From Verrucomicrobiota bacterium (GTDB lineage Bacteria > Verrucomicrobiota > Verrucomicrobiia > Limisphaerales > SIBE01), in the NCBI GenBank assembly GCA_016871515.1, contig VHDE01000007.1:1-64000 (forward strand): a stretch of 64,000 bases of DNA, in the 5' to 3' direction. The position numbers and the translations under genes are program-made. Under the pieces are notes generated by a model that ran no database searches, was not told where the DNA came from, and was given only the letters and a program-made list of their open reading frames with translations. Within the stretch, counting starts at the first letter, position 1. The number at the start of each line of letters is the position of its first letter. Shown here in pieces: positions 47,541-58,772 of the stretch.

Positions 47541-50411
47541 ATGGACATTATCGAAAACCTAAGAAGAACGGTTCTGCGCGACCTTGTCTTCATTGCCGCC
47601 GTCAGCCTAACCGGTCTGGCACTTACCACCTCCGCTCAAGTGACAACGGCCCCAACGCGAGAACCAATCGTCGCACCGCAACACATCGCACCGGCTGGTC
47701 TTGATCCTGGCGAACTGTTGATAAGCGAATTGAATTGCGTGGCCTGTCATCAAGCTCAGTCGGCCATCAAAGCGCGCCTGGCCTCTCGAACTTCTCCGCT
47801 TCTCGGCGAATCTGGGTTGAGGATAACCCCCCAATATCTGCGAGCGTTCCTCCAGGATCCACATCGAGAAAAACCTGGCACGACCATGCCCGATGTCTTG
47901 CATGGAATGAACGAATCTCAGAAGGCGGAAACTGTCGAGAATCTCGTCCACTTTCTTGTATCACTGGACAAAAGGCCGGCCGCTGATCCCATAGGCGCCG
48001 ATCACTTCAAAATCCAGCAAGGCCGGACACTCTATCATCAAGTCGGTTGCGTCGCATGCCATGCGCCGGACGAACCGGCCGAGGCTTTGCGGCCAAAACC
48101 ATCAGCGCTCGATGACGAAGCGCCCGTCAAGACGAGTTCGGCAGACTTGGAGAATCTGAAAAGCACTTCGGCGCCCCTCGGCAATCTCGCGAAAAAAACA
48201 ACCGTCGAACAATTGACTCAGTTCCTTCTCGACCCGCTGAAAACGCGACCGTCCGGACGAATGCCTTCATTGAATCTCGACCAAGGCGAGGCCACAGCCA
48301 TCGCGATGTATCTGCTCCGCGATCAGGCCAACTCAACTAACACGGGCAGTCGGGCGCAACGCATAAAAGGCGTCAGTTACCAGTACTTTCAGGCGCAGTT
48401 CAACGATTCGCCTAATTTCGACCGGCTGCGCGTTAACGCGACGGGCTTCGCCGATCACTTCACGCTGGCTGTGCGCAAGCGCAATTCCAACTTTGGACTC
48501 CGTTTCAGCGGCTTCCTGAATGTGCCGACCGAAGGAATCTACACGTTTTATACCGAGTCGGATGACGGCTCCCGGCTTTACATTGGCGATAAGTTGGTCG
48601 TGCAGAACGATGGCATGCACGCGCCGCAAGAGCGATCCGGAAAAATCGGGCTCAAAGCGGGCGAGCATCCCATCCTCGTCACCTATTTCAATGGCGGCGG
48701 TGGCGCGGAACTGAAAGTTTCGTACGAAGCACCCGGTTTGTCTAAGCGCGAGATTCCCGCATCGGCACTTTCGCATATTGGCCAGCCGATGTATCCGGTC
48801 GGTGAAGAAAAGCTTGCCGTCGATGCCGTGAAAGCCAGCCGTGGCAAAGAACTTTTCAGCTCGCTCGGTTGCGCCGCTTGCCATCAAGTTGGTGGAGTCA
48901 TGATCGCGTCCTCTCCGGTGACGAAGGCATTGAACTCTCTTGATGCCGAAAAGCCAGACGGTTGCCTCGGAGCTCGGCCCGGACAAGGCCTTCCTCGTTT
49001 TTCGTTCAGCGATTCTCAGCGCGCAGTCCTTCGGAACACGCTTCAGCGCGTTGAAACACTGACACAGTCTGTCGACGCGAAAGCACAAATCAACCGGACC
49101 ATGGCAGCGTTGAATTGTTTTGCCTGCCACTCGCGCGACGGCATCGGCGGCCCGGAACGAACGCGCTCCGAATATTTCGGCGTCATTGGCGAAGCCGATC
49201 TCGGTGACGAAGGCCGAATCCCGCCGCATCTCACGAAAGTCGGCGACAAGCTCAAGCCCGAATGGCTGCGCGAAGTGCTATTAAGAAGCGGAAAGGTTCG
49301 GCCGTACATGGCCACACGCATGCCGCGGTTCGGCGACGCGAATGTCGGGCACTTGCTGACCGCATTTGAGCAGGCGGATAATTCGAAAGAACTCAAAGTC
49401 CTAGCTGAAGCATCTGCGCGAGATGCAAAGTTCGGCCGGAAACTCGTTGGACGCGAAGGTCTGACCTGCATTTCCTGCCACACATTTGGCAAATACAAAT
49501 CTTTGGGAGTTCCCGCGATGGACCTGACACAAATGGCCAAACGTTTGCAGAAGGATTGGTTTCAGCGTTACTTGCTCGATCCGGTTTCGTTGCGTCCCGG
49601 CACACGCATGCCGACATTTTGGCCGGAAGGAAAAGCTGCGAATAAGGAAATCTTCGATGGCGATACCGACCGCCAAATCAACGCGATCTGGGCTTACCTC
49701 TCGCGAGGCGCGGAAGCGGAAGTTCCCGATGGCTTAATTCAGGCGAAGCTGGAATTGGTCGTCGAAAAGGAAGCAACGATCTATCGGAATTTCATCGAGG
49801 GCGCCGGCTCGCGGGCGATTGGTGTTGGCTACCCGGAGAAAGCGAATCTGGCCTTCGACGCCAATAATGTGAGGCTTGCTCTTGTTTGGCAGGGGGCCTT
49901 CATTGATGCATCGCGGCATCGGAGTGATCGCGGTGTCGGATTCGAGCCGCCGCTCGGCAATCAAGTAACGCAAATGCCGCCCGGGCCATCGTTCGCGATT
50001 TTGGCAGACGCCAACGCTCCCTGGCCCGAAGTTGCAGGCAAAAAGGGCGGTTACCGTATGCAAGGCTATCGGTTGGATGAGAAACGACGGCCGACGTTCC
50101 TCTATTCGTTCGGAGAGGTGCAGATCGAAGATTATCCCGTTGGTCGCGCCGGCGAAGTCGATCCTGAATTGGTTCGCACGCTGACGCTTCATTCGGACAA
50201 GCCGATCGAGAATCTGTATTTCCGCGCCGCGGTAGGTTCCAAGATGGAAGAAAAGGATGGCGGCTACGCTGTTGATGGACGAATGACAATTAAGTTGACT
50301 AACTCCGGCGCTAAACCGGTCGTGCGGCAAAGCAATGGACGCTCCGAATTATTGGTTCCAGTCGTGTTCAACCTGAAGAACGCACAAATCGTGGAAGAGT
50401 TTCTTTGGTGA
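47541..50411 (+). CDS. Secreted PA14-domain multi-heme cytochrome c
   Basis: At 956 aa it has a signal peptide and five CxxCH sites (CVACH twice, CAACH, CFACH, CISCH), the first at residue 66. A PA14 domain lies between the second and third hemes ([55 protein letters not shown]). A C-terminal beta-rich region follows. It probably binds carbohydrate on the surface and passes electrons from an oxidoreductase. The next gene encodes a propeller of the sort usually paired with it. The ATG has a GGAAGTC-like site upstream. Confidence 0.9.
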   Translation: MDIIENLRRTVLRDLVFIAAVSLTGLALTTSAQVTTAPTREPIVAPQHIAPAGLDPGELLISELNCVACHQAQSAIKARLASRTSPLLGESGLRITPQYLRAFLQDPHREKPGTTMPDVLHGMNESQKAETVENLVHFLVSLDKRPAADPIGADHFKIQQGRTLYHQVGCVACHAPDEPAEALRPKPSALDDEAPVKTSSADLENLKSTSAPLGNLAKKTTVEQLTQFLLDPLKTRPSGRMPSLNLDQGEATAIAMYLLRDQANSTNTGSRAQRIKGVSYQYFQAQFNDSPNFDRLRVNATGFADHFTLAVRKRNSNFGLRFSGFLNVPTEGIYTFYTESDDGSRLYIGDKLVVQNDGMHAPQERSGKIGLKAGEHPILVTYFNGGGGAELKVSYEAPGLSKREIPASALSHIGQPMYPVGEEKLAVDAVKASRGKELFSSLGCAACHQVGGVMIASSPVTKALNSLDAEKPDGCLGARPGQGLPRFSFSDSQRAVLRNTLQRVETLTQSVDAKAQINRTMAALNCFACHSRDGIGGPERTRSEYFGVIGEADLGDEGRIPPHLTKVGDKLKPEWLREVLLRSGKVRPYMATRMPRFGDANVGHLLTAFEQADNSKELKVLAEASARDAKFGRKLVGREGLTCISCHTFGKYKSLGVPAMDLTQMAKRLQKDWFQRYLLDPVSLRPGTRMPTFWPEGKAANKEIFDGDTDRQINAIWAYLSRGAEAEVPDGLIQAKLELVVEKEATIYRNFIEGAGSRAIGVGYPEKANLAFDANNVRLALVWQGAFIDASRHRSDRGVGFEPPLGNQVTQMPPGPSFAILADANAPWPEVAGKKGGYRMQGYRLDEKRRPTFLYSFGEVQIEDYPVGRAGEVDPELVRTLTLHSDKPIENLYFRAAVGSKMEEKDGGYAVDGRMTIKLTNSGAKPVVRQSNGRSELLVPVVFNLKNAQIVEEFLW

Positions 50412-50431
50412 ACCAACTCATCCATCGTAAC

Positions 50432-50471
50432 GCAGAGTTTCACTCTGCTGTATCGCCGACTTGCAGTCGGC
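50432..50471. repeat. Two hairpins of the GCAGAG/GCCGAC family
   Basis: GCAGAG-TTTCA-CTCTGC (50432-50448) and GCCGAC-TTGCA-GTCGGC (50455-50471) have the same order, spacing and loops as 944-983, where the stems are GCAGAC and GCCGAT. The stems differ but stay paired. Confidence 0.9.
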
Positions 50472-50514
50472 GGCATTTCGATCCGGCCAACGCTTCCGCA
50501 ACCACTGCGAAATC

Positions 50515-50556
50515 GATTATGATTATGATTAGGATTAGGATTAGGATTAAGATTGC
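50515..50556. repeat. Hexanucleotide tandem repeat at the start of the propeller gene
   Basis: Seven hexamers: gattat twice, gattag three times, gattaa and gattgc. In frame they encode the [12 protein letters not shown] start of the following protein. Confidence 0.92.
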
Positions 50557-52057
50557 GACGTACGCCTGGACGATCATTTGCGCCATCGCAGCGTTCAGCG
50601 TCACAACCCATGTAACTTCGTTCGCCGCGTCTGACATCGCTGCCGCAGAAAGCCGATATTATCAAATCGTGACAGTTCCGGTTCCTCAAGGAATTCTTCT
50701 CGAAGCGGGCGCTCTCCAAGTGATGCCGAACGGTCAGTTGGCTGCGTCGACACGGATTGGGGACATCTACATGATCGACGGCGCTTTCGACAATCCGCCG
50801 GTCAACGCGAAGTTTCGCCAGTTCGCGAGTGGTTTGCATGAGGTGCTCGGACTGGCGTTGCGCGATGGCTGGCTTTATGCCACGCAACGTGGCGAGTTTA
50901 CCCGCATGAAGGACCTCGATGGCGACGGTCGCGCCGATTTGTTTGAAACCGTCTGCGATGGTTGGGGCATCACGGGCGATTATCACGAATACGCGTTCGG
51001 CTCGAAGTTCGACAAAGACGGCAACATTTGGGTTGTCCTTTGTCTGACTGGTTCGTTCACCAGCGAAATAGAATTTCGCGGGTGGTGCTTGAGAATTACA
51101 CCTGAAGGCAAAGCGATTCCGACTTGCAGCGGACTTCGTTCTCCCGGCGGCATTGGGGCGAATTCGGTTGGAGACATGTTTTACACGGATAATCAAGGGC
51201 CATGGAACGGCGCTTGTGCTTTGAAACATCTTGAACCCGGTGGGTTTGTCGGCAACCCCTCGGGCAACATGTGGTACAAATTGGCGGACGTGATGGGCAA
51301 ACGGCCACGCGATCCGAAGAGCGGCAGCCGAATGCATATCGAGGCGAAGCAAATCCCCGAGTTGGTTCCTCCTGCCATCTTGTTTCCTTACCCGGCGGCT
51401 GGCCAATCTAAGATGGGCCAGTCCGCCAGCGGGATCGTTTACGATTCGACAGCTGGAAAGTTTGGACCTTTCCAAAACCAACTCTTTGTCGGCGATCAAA
51501 CCCACAGCACGGTGATGCGCGTTTATCTCGAGAAAGTCAACGGACGTTACCAAGGCGCTTGCTTTCCTTTCCGGCAGGGATTCGCGTCCGGGAATCTGGC
51601 GCTGGAATTCGGACCCGATGCTTCGCTGGTCGTGTATGGAACTGATCGCGGCTGGGGCGCGCGCGGCGGCAAACCCTTCGCGCTGCAGCGATTAGTTTGG
51701 AGCGGGCAGACTCCGTTTGAAATCCACGAAATGCGAGCCAAGCCAGACGGTTTCGAACTTACTTTTACACAACCGGTGGATCCTGCGACGATTGCGGCAC
51801 CGAGTTCGTATCGCTTGGAAACCTACACTTACATCTATCAAAGCAACTACGGCAGCCCGGAAGTGGATAAAACCACGCCGGCCATCAAGAACATTGTAGC
51901 GGGCAAAGATGGCCGGAGTGCGCGGCTTTTCATTGAAGGCTTGCAAGAAGGACACGTGCATGAACTGCACTTGCCTGGCGTGCGCTCGATCAGCGGAGAA
52001 CCGCTGTTGCATCCCGCGGCGTACTACACAATGAATTACATGCCACCGCAGCCGTAG
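50519..52057 (+). CDS. Secreted beta-propeller dehydrogenase-like protein
   Basis: The mature part reads [40 protein letters not shown], then [19 protein letters not shown] and [20 protein letters not shown]. This is the propeller type of Planctomycetes/Verrucomicrobia membrane-bound dehydrogenases (PQQ/glucose-sorbosone-like). It lacks the cytochrome domain often fused to it, which the preceding gene supplies. The start lies in a hexamer repeat, at the ATG 50519 or 50525; the ORF from 50405 only translates the palindromic element. The N-terminus is a signal sequence with a basic-hydrophobic run. Confidence 0.85.
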   Translation: MIMIRIRIRIKIATYAWTIICAIAAFSVTTHVTSFAASDIAAAESRYYQIVTVPVPQGILLEAGALQVMPNGQLAASTRIGDIYMIDGAFDNPPVNAKFRQFASGLHEVLGLALRDGWLYATQRGEFTRMKDLDGDGRADLFETVCDGWGITGDYHEYAFGSKFDKDGNIWVVLCLTGSFTSEIEFRGWCLRITPEGKAIPTCSGLRSPGGIGANSVGDMFYTDNQGPWNGACALKHLEPGGFVGNPSGNMWYKLADVMGKRPRDPKSGSRMHIEAKQIPELVPPAILFPYPAAGQSKMGQSASGIVYDSTAGKFGPFQNQLFVGDQTHSTVMRVYLEKVNGRYQGACFPFRQGFASGNLALEFGPDASLVVYGTDRGWGARGGKPFALQRLVWSGQTPFEIHEMRAKPDGFELTFTQPVDPATIAAPSSYRLETYTYIYQSNYGSPEVDKTTPAIKNIVAGKDGRSARLFIEGLQEGHVHELHLPGVRSISGEPLLHPAAYYTMNYMPPQP

Positions 52058-52077
52058 CCACGCTGCTTATCTGTCTA

Positions 52078-52160
52078 GAGGGTTTCTCGAAACAGATTTC
52101 CGGTTAGCCAGGGCTGGTTTCCCTGCCTACCTATCCGGAAATCTGTTTCGAGAAACCCTC
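52078..52160. repeat. Inverted repeat, family B copy 3
   Basis: gagggtttctcgaaacagat and its 26-bp arm (52078-52103) pair perfectly with 52135-52160. The centre is shorter than in the other two copies. It lies between convergent genes. Confidence 0.92.
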
Positions 52161-52163
52161 GAT

Positions 52164-53480
52164 TTACGGAATTGATTGCTCCAGCGGTCCATAAATATGG
52201 ATGGCAAAGGGATCGAATTCGTCCTTTACCCAGTTCTTTTCGGCCGCCACAAACCTGTCTTCGCCCAGAACAAAAACCGCGCCTTTCAATGGTTGCGGCG
52301 ATTGAAAACTGTAAGTGTGTTTCTTGGGAGTATTGTTAATAGCGACCACGTAATCTCCGCTGGGAACTTGCTTGTTCCCATGCTTCACCCTTAACAGCAC
52401 AGAGGTAATACTGCTTTCAAGGGCCGCATTAAAACGAATGGCCGGGTCCTCGAAGCGATGGACCAGCGGCCACCAGAGGTGTTCGGCCTGGAAGAGCGGC
52501 AGGTAATCGTTCAGCTCGCTGACAACCCGCTTCAGCGCTTCCCATGTCTCGGGGTGCTCGGACATTCTCCAGGCGTTCGCATCATTGAACGCGTAATAGA
52601 AAATCCCGTTGGCCCGCATCGCGAGCGCGCAATAGGTCATGCAGCGCAATTCTTCATAAGTCGGCGGACGAAAGTTTTTCTCTTCGGCAACCAACTCTTT
52701 GTAATAGGTCCAATCGAAGGCCTGGATCACGGCAATCAACGGTTTCTTCTTGCCAAGCGCCAGGCGAGTCATTCGCACATGTTGCTGGAAATTGGCCAGC
52801 GGCAACCACGGAATTGGATAGCGATCGACCATCATGATGTCGGTGATGTTCGCGTACTGAAGCGAGGCGTAGCCGTTATACACCACCAGGGCCGTTGGCT
52901 TGCGGCCGGGCAGGTTCTTGATGAAACGATTGGCAGCAATTACATCCTCGGGTGAAATGCCGTTAAGGTCCGGCTCGTCCACGACGTACCACGCCCACAA
53001 TGCCGGGTGCGCATCGGAGGCAGCAACCGTGCGCCGGGCAATCGCCGCGTTGAACCCGCTCCCAGCCGAAGTGTTCGGTGAGGCTAAAACCTTGAGACCA
53101 AGTTCGTCTGCCGCATCGAGGTAATCCTTGTCCGCAGAACCGGCAACCGTGTTAAATCTGGCGTCGCGAACGACGCGCAAATCATTTGTCGTCGCGACGG
53201 AATAGATGCCGATGGGATAGAATGGAATCGCGCTCCGGCAACCTGTCCCGAGCGCAAGAGTGATACTCAGGCACAGAATCAAAAGGATTGGAGCATTCGT
53301 AATGGCGATGCAACGGGCTCCGGCAATCGCTTTCCTGCAGCGGCGTCTCGGAAGAGCGCCGCCATTTCTAAGCCACCCGAGTTTGCGGCGCTCTTCCGAG
53401 ACGCCGCTACAGTGCGGTTCGTGTGCGCAATGCGAAGGCCAGTGCGTAGTTTGACGATTGTTCTGTTTCAACGTTGCCAT
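52164..53480 (-). CDS. Lipoprotein with TIM-barrel glycosidase-like domain
   Basis: A lipobox-type sequence (LSITLALGTGC) precedes a TIM barrel with FYPIGIYSVATTNDLRVVRD, WAWYVVDEPDLNGISPEDV (a possible acid/base Glu), YANITDIMMVDRYPIPW and AMRANGIFYYAFNDANAWRM. This looks like an uncharacterised glycoside-hydrolase-like family, lipid-anchored at the cell surface. The start is unclear: the only ATG (53480) lies upstream of the family A repeat, so the first ~55 codons translate the palindrome; the real start may be a non-ATG codon near 53300. It fits the sugar-degrading neighbourhood. Confidence 0.75.
   Translation of the reverse strand: MATLKQNNRQTTHWPSHCAHEPHCSGVSEERRKLGWLRNGGALPRRRCRKAIAGARCIAITNAPILLILCLSITLALGTGCRSAIPFYPIGIYSVATTNDLRVVRDARFNTVAGSADKDYLDAADELGLKVLASPNTSAGSGFNAAIARRTVAASDAHPALWAWYVVDEPDLNGISPEDVIAANRFIKNLPGRKPTALVVYNGYASLQYANITDIMMVDRYPIPWLPLANFQQHVRMTRLALGKKKPLIAVIQAFDWTYYKELVAEEKNFRPPTYEELRCMTYCALAMRANGIFYYAFNDANAWRMSEHPETWEALKRVVSELNDYLPLFQAEHLWWPLVHRFEDPAIRFNAALESSITSVLLRVKHGNKQVPSGDYVVAINNTPKKHTYSFQSPQPLKGAVFVLGEDRFVAAEKNWVKDEFDPFAIHIYGPLEQSIP
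53335..53412. repeat. 28-bp inverted repeat, family A copy 2
   Basis: The arms 53335-53362 and 53385-53412 match the 1797-1873 element with one mismatch (ctgcag for ctgtag). The centre is the reverse complement of the centre of copy 1, so the whole element is inverted. Confidence 0.9.
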
Positions 53481-53628
53481 TTGTTTGGTCGAGATTACGC
53501 CAAGGTGGCAGTGTCCGAGTCAAACAAAAGTTCTGGTTTGGGATTTGAATTGAACGCTTGAACACCAAGACCGCGAAGTCCGCAAAGTGAGGCAACCGCT
53601 TCCGGCGGCAACGAGTTGACAAATCAAT

Positions 53629-54720
53629 TCAATTCACGAGCCGATACCAATTATCCCTCTGGCGAGCTTCGTATCCGAGATCCTCGATCAGCCGTTGCAT
53701 GTCGGCGATTCCCATGCGAAACGTCGTTCCGGCCTGCGATACGACGTTCTCCTCGATCATAATGCTCCCAAGATCATTGGCCCCAAACTTGAGCGCGATT
53801 TGGCCTATCTCTTGTCCTTGCGTGACCCACGAACTCTGAATGTTCGGGATATTGTCGAGATAAATCCGGCTTAGCGCTTGCATCCGCAGATACTCGTGGG
53901 CGCCGACGGTTGGCGCTCGCAACTTCGTGTTCTCAGCTTGAAACGTCCAAGCGATGAATGCGGTGAAACCACCGGTCTTGTCCTGCTGCGCGCGCACGCG
54001 TTCGAGATGTTCGATGCGTTCCTCGACCGTTTCGACGTGGCCGAACATCATCGTGGCCGTCGAGTTCAGACCAAGACGATGCGCCACATCCATCACTTCG
54101 AGCCAGTCATCGCTCAGGGCTTTCAACGGCGAAATGCGTTTCCGTACTCGGTCCACGAGGATTTCCCCGCCTCCTCCAGGAATCGAACCAAGCCCAGCTT
54201 TGACAAATTGAGAGATGATTTCGTCGAGCGACAATTGGAAGACTTCCCGGAAATGGATGAATTCGCTCGGGCTGAACCCGTGAATGTTTATTTGCGGGAA
54301 CTTGCCTTTAATGTGCGACAGCAAATCGACATACCACTGCAAGGTCAGTTTAGGATGATGCCCGCCCTGCATCAGAATCTGTGTCCCGCCGAGCGCCACC
54401 GTCTCTTCGATTTTGCGATCGATTTCGTCATGCGAAATCACATAAGCGTCGTCGTCGCCTTCGACACGATAGAACGCGCAGAACTTGCAATAAACATTGC
54501 AAACGTTCGTGTAGTTGACATTGCGGTCAACGATGTAGGTCACGATGTCGTTGCCGCGACCTTCATAAGCTTGAGCTTTTGCCAGAGAACGACGCCGATC
54601 CGCGAGCGCCCCCAATTCCTCCAAAGGAAGTTGATACAACCGGCGAGCCTCAGTCTGATCGATCCGTCCGCCATCCCAAACCTTGCCCAATAAACTTGCC
54701 AGCGACGCGTCGTAAATCAT
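53629..54720 (-). CDS. mqnC: Cyclic dehypoxanthine futalosine synthase
   Basis: The radical-SAM motif CNVYCKFCAFYR (CxxxCxxC) near residue 70, LGGTQILMQGGHHPKL, INIHGFSPSEFIHFRE and GLGSIPGGGGEILVDRVRKR match MqnC, which catalyses a cyclisation step in the futalosine route to menaquinone. At 363 aa from the ATG at 54720 it is normal. It shows that this organism probably makes menaquinone through futalosine rather than the MenFDHC route. Confidence 0.92.
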   Translation of the reverse strand: MIYDASLASLLGKVWDGGRIDQTEARRLYQLPLEELGALADRRRSLAKAQAYEGRGNDIVTYIVDRNVNYTNVCNVYCKFCAFYRVEGDDDAYVISHDEIDRKIEETVALGGTQILMQGGHHPKLTLQWYVDLLSHIKGKFPQINIHGFSPSEFIHFREVFQLSLDEIISQFVKAGLGSIPGGGGEILVDRVRKRISPLKALSDDWLEVMDVAHRLGLNSTATMMFGHVETVEERIEHLERVRAQQDKTGGFTAFIAWTFQAENTKLRAPTVGAHEYLRMQALSRIYLDNIPNIQSSWVTQGQEIGQIALKFGANDLGSIMIEENVVSQAGTTFRMGIADMQRLIEDLGYEARQRDNWYRLVN

Positions 54721-54838
54721 GGGGAGCCGCCATTCGCTATGCGCACGGCATGTAGTCCCGGCTTCAGCCGGCGCGATGGCAATCCGCAAATCCGCTTCGC
54801 GGCCAGCAAATGCTGCCCCGAAGTCTGCCAGGCGCCGC

Positions 54839-55702
<864 letters not shown>

Positions 55703-56345
55703 TGAGCGGCCTTTCTCACGAACATCGGTTTAAGCAGTTGACGGAGATTACGAGGTGCTCGCGACTTTGACCATACTTTTCAGTTACTTTTCATGTGTGT
55801 GCGAATTGCGCCAAAAGTTTTGTTACCCGGGAGGGGTTGAAATGAGTGGGGAAAAGATACGTTGCGCCATCAGCTACCCATTCGTGGCAGTGTGTGGGAA
55901 CAAGGAGTTCCCGGATGGCTGGAAGTCGATACGGTGGCGTTGTGCGGGGGAAGCACGGCCGGTGTTCATGACCCGAAGCCGGCCCAACAAAAAGGACGAT
56001 AACGCGCATGTGGAGGAGAAAAACTGGACCCATTTCCGGCATGCATAGGACAGATAGGAGTCAGGTCTCAATAATCAGTTGGGGTCACATCTCTGCATTT
56101 GCATTTGACACTTCCGGCAACTCGCCCATCTGTTTTCGCACGCAATCGTCCGGCTCGACCGCGCGGCAAGACGACAAAGGCGCGTCCCAATCTCGCACGC
56201 AATCTGCAAAATGCATAGATGTGACTCTATCGAGGACCGGGAGTTCTTTGCGATCTTCGCGGGCTTGGTGTTCAGTTAGGAATAATCAGGCTGTCGACTG
56301 TCGTTTCGAAAGCCCATAAGGCAACTAAAGATTACAGAAAGACCT
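55703..56345. other. Intergenic with decayed mobile-element footprint
   Basis: No gene is accepted here. An inverted repeat of IS200/REP type lies at 56084-56225. ORFs at 55755 and 56008 have no recognisable family. Confidence 0.5.
56084..56225. repeat. REP/IS200-like inverted repeat
   Basis: gtcacatctctgcatttgca (56084-) and tgcaaaatgcatagatgtga (56205-) are complementary with few mismatches and end about 100 bp apart. It is preceded by gacagataggagtcaggtct. From memory such strings occur next to IS200-like (Y1/RAYT) transposases; no transposase is present here. Confidence 0.6.
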
Positions 56346-56759
56346 TCACCGCACATTCAGCACCACCGCGTTCGGGTGCGCAGGGTTCGGCACGAGCCGG
56401 CCATTCACGCAATCCACGAATAGATCGGTGCTTTCAAGCGCAGTTTGGCCGATCAATACTTCGTCGCCCAAGACAAGGCAATCTTCGTAAGTCAGTCGCC
56501 CTTCCAGATCGATCCGCACCGGTTCGGTGACATCAACCTCTTCAGAACGTCCGTCGGCGTACTTTGCATGCCGATGATAGGCAGTACTGAGGCCAAGCTG
56601 TTGCCTGACCTTGTCGGGCAACACACACCGGACAGCGCCAGTGTCAACCATTGCTTCAACTTCTAACGAACGCACTTGGTCGAGTCTGATCAATCCGCGC
56701 CGTTGCATCGACTCGTCCGCAGCATTCGTGAGCCGCACCTTTACTCGCACTTCACCCAT
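56346..56759 (-). CDS. Retropepsin-like aspartic protease domain protein
   Basis: The 137-aa product has one catalytic motif, EAMVDTGAVRCVLPDKVR, and later DCLVLGDEVLIGQTALES, the hydrophobic-hydrophobic-G part. This is a single-domain clan AA retropepsin-like protein that would act as a dimer. The translation start at 56759 has the clearest ribosome site of the window (AAAGGAGG). It is preceded by a stretch of DNA with repeats and may have been acquired. The longer ORF upstream has no homology. Confidence 0.85.
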   Translation of the reverse strand: MGEVRVKVRLTNAADESMQRRGLIRLDQVRSLEVEAMVDTGAVRCVLPDKVRQQLGLSTAYHRHAKYADGRSEEVDVTEPVRIDLEGRLTYEDCLVLGDEVLIGQTALESTDLFVDCVNGRLVPNPAHPNAVVLNVR

Positions 56760-56764
56760 ATCTT

Positions 56765-56770
56765 CCTCCT
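56765..56770 (-). promoter_or_regulatory. Strong ribosome binding site of the retropepsin-like gene
   Basis: AAAGGAGG lies 5 bases before the ATG at 56759. It decides the start, and is unlike the weak sites of most genes here. Confidence 0.8.
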
Positions 56771-57001
56771 TTAATGGAATTCCAGCCCAAACGTGAATTA
56801 GCCGGCGGCTCATTTTCATAAGATCGGCACAATGTAGTCTCAATGCTGGCAGAATTGAACTCTTCTTTTTCGGTTTTCTGAAATTCGTGTTTTTCGCGTA
56901 TTTCGTGGTTCTTAATCGCGGTTTCTTCGAATCCAAACTGCCGAACTTCAACCGCAGCGAGGGACGACGCATCTCCGCTGTCTGAAATGCATCGGGCCGC
57001 C

Positions 57002-57022
57002 GACAGGCGGGACGCGCTGTCC
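57002..57022. repeat. GACAGGCGGGACGCGCTGTC hairpin
   Basis: GGCGGGACGC is flanked by GACAG/CTGTC. It is the opposite orientation of the copy at 36542-36563, and related to 29431-29451. Confidence 0.8.
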
Positions 57023-57041
57023 TACGAGACAAACATCGAAT

Positions 57042-58574
57042 TCATACTTCATTCAAGTGCCGCGACTGCCGCTTAAGTCTAGCGATTTCGAGCGGTCGCT
57101 GGACAACTTCAGGCGCGTTTGTCAGATGCTCTCGTAAAAAACTCGGTTTGTCCGAGTGCCCGCCTCGTTGGTAGTCTCTCCATAGAATCTGCGCCGTCTC
57201 GAATTTATCCTGGCTGAGCTGTTCGGTCAGAAAATCAAACACGAGCTCGGTCAATCGGATCAGCGCGATGCCATCCCGACGCCCAACTTGCGAATGAAGC
57301 CAGTCGCTGAAGCGCAGGAAAGCTTGGAATGGTGAGTTGGAATCCTTCCAAAGCAACGGCGCGGTTTCCACGAAGTTGCCGCTGTTCGCCACCAGGTCCC
57401 AATAACGCGCGAACCGTCGCATGCGTTGCATCTCAGCGAAGCTGATCGATTTGTTCTGCAGAATTTCATAGGGCGGCGTGTCGCTATAAACCATGCCCCA
57501 TTCAGCATCGTGGCGTACAATCGGCGTGCCCCGCAGCCGCTTGAGAATCCCAACTTGAATTTCCTGCGGACGCAACGCCACCAGTTGATCAAAGCCGCGC
57601 CCGAAACTTTCGACCGTTTCACCCGGCAAACCGACGATTAAGTCAGCATGAATGTGAACGCCTGTTTGCTCGCGCAGGAAGCGGAAGTTTTCCGCGAGTT
57701 TGTGATAGTTCTGCCGGCGCTTGATTCGATGGGAAACTTCGTCGTTGAATGTCTGAATTCCGATTTCGAATTGCAGTGCGCCCGCCGGGAACTTCGCAAT
57801 CGGCTCGCGCAATGCCTCGGGCAACCGATCCGGAATCATTTCAAAATGCAGAAACAGCCCAGGACGATAGCGTTCGTAGAAAAAATCGAGGATTGCCCGG
57901 CTTGTGTTCAAATTCAAATTGAAGGTTCGATCGACAAACTTGAAGTGGGTCACGCCGCGATCGAGCAATCTTTCCAGCTTCGCTAAGAAATTCGCTATCG
58001 GGAATTGCCGCACTGGCACATCCAGCGACGACAGACAGAATTCGCAAGTGAACGGACAACCGCGCGAAGCTTCGATGTAAATGACGCGATGAGCGATATC
58101 CTTATCATCGTAAAAATCGTAAGGGAGAATGAGGCGGTTTAGGTCGGGCAATTCGGCCGGAATTATTTTCGACGGCGGTCTCGCTCCTTCCAGCAACCCC
58201 TGGCAAAGCTCTGCAAACTTGAAATCAGCTTCCCCCGCGATCACATAGTCAGCCAAACGAACAATCGATTGGTCCTGAAACTCATAACTGACCTCGGGTC
58301 CGCCAACCACAACCATGATCTCGGGCTGAACTCGTTTCAGCATTGTTACCACTTCGGTGCTTAGCGTGGCGTTCCAGATATAGACGCCCAGCCCAATGAT
58401 TTTGGGTTTGTGCGCAACAAGAACTTCAACGACGTCGGCGGGACGTTGTTTGATGTCGAATTCGACGATGGAAGCTTGATTCTGCAGAGGGCCAAGATTC
58501 GCCATGAGATACCGCAAGCCGAAGGCCGCGTGGATGTACTTGGCATTAAACGTGGTTAAGACGATATTGGCCAT
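57042..58574 (-). CDS. B12-binding domain radical SAM protein (DUF4080-like)
   Basis: The N-terminal ~130 residues are a cobalamin-binding-like domain ([48 protein letters not shown]). The radical-SAM cluster motif follows in [15 protein letters not shown], then [20 protein letters not shown]. The C-terminal ~170 residues resemble DUF4080. It probably methylates or rearranges an unknown substrate. At 510 aa it is of expected size. It depends on the SUF system and is divergent from smc. Confidence 0.9.
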   Translation of the reverse strand: MANIVLTTFNAKYIHAAFGLRYLMANLGPLQNQASIVEFDIKQRPADVVEVLVAHKPKIIGLGVYIWNATLSTEVVTMLKRVQPEIMVVVGGPEVSYEFQDQSIVRLADYVIAGEADFKFAELCQGLLEGARPPSKIIPAELPDLNRLILPYDFYDDKDIAHRVIYIEASRGCPFTCEFCLSSLDVPVRQFPIANFLAKLERLLDRGVTHFKFVDRTFNLNLNTSRAILDFFYERYRPGLFLHFEMIPDRLPEALREPIAKFPAGALQFEIGIQTFNDEVSHRIKRRQNYHKLAENFRFLREQTGVHIHADLIVGLPGETVESFGRGFDQLVALRPQEIQVGILKRLRGTPIVRHDAEWGMVYSDTPPYEILQNKSISFAEMQRMRRFARYWDLVANSGNFVETAPLLWKDSNSPFQAFLRFSDWLHSQVGRRDGIALIRLTELVFDFLTEQLSQDKFETAQILWRDYQRGGHSDKPSFLREHLTNAPEVVQRPLEIARLKRQSRHLNEV

Positions 58575-58772
58575 GATGATAGTTAAGCCGACATGGATAG
58601 TATTTCAAAACAGGGCAGAAACCAAGCTTGGCTCTGCCGCAGAACCTGTTCAGAAACACAAGTCGCTATCCGTCCATCCTATAGGTTGTGTTCAGCGATT
58701 CCACAAAACGCAATAGGTTGTGGTTTTTCGACTTTACTTGGTCGGCCGGTTCCTTTTTCCTCTAGCTAGACA

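Noticed and set aside
48333-49229. 298-aa minus-strand ORF in the cytochrome gene
   Set aside because: Antisense to the five-heme PA14 protein, which has convincing CxxCH sites.
50264-51553. 429-aa minus-strand ORF over the propeller gene
   Set aside because: Antisense shadow; its sequence is arginine-rich with no domain, while the plus frame has clear motifs.
58660-58725. Repeated ataggttgtg in the gap before smc
   Set aside because: Two 11-bp copies could be operator halves, but there is no further support.
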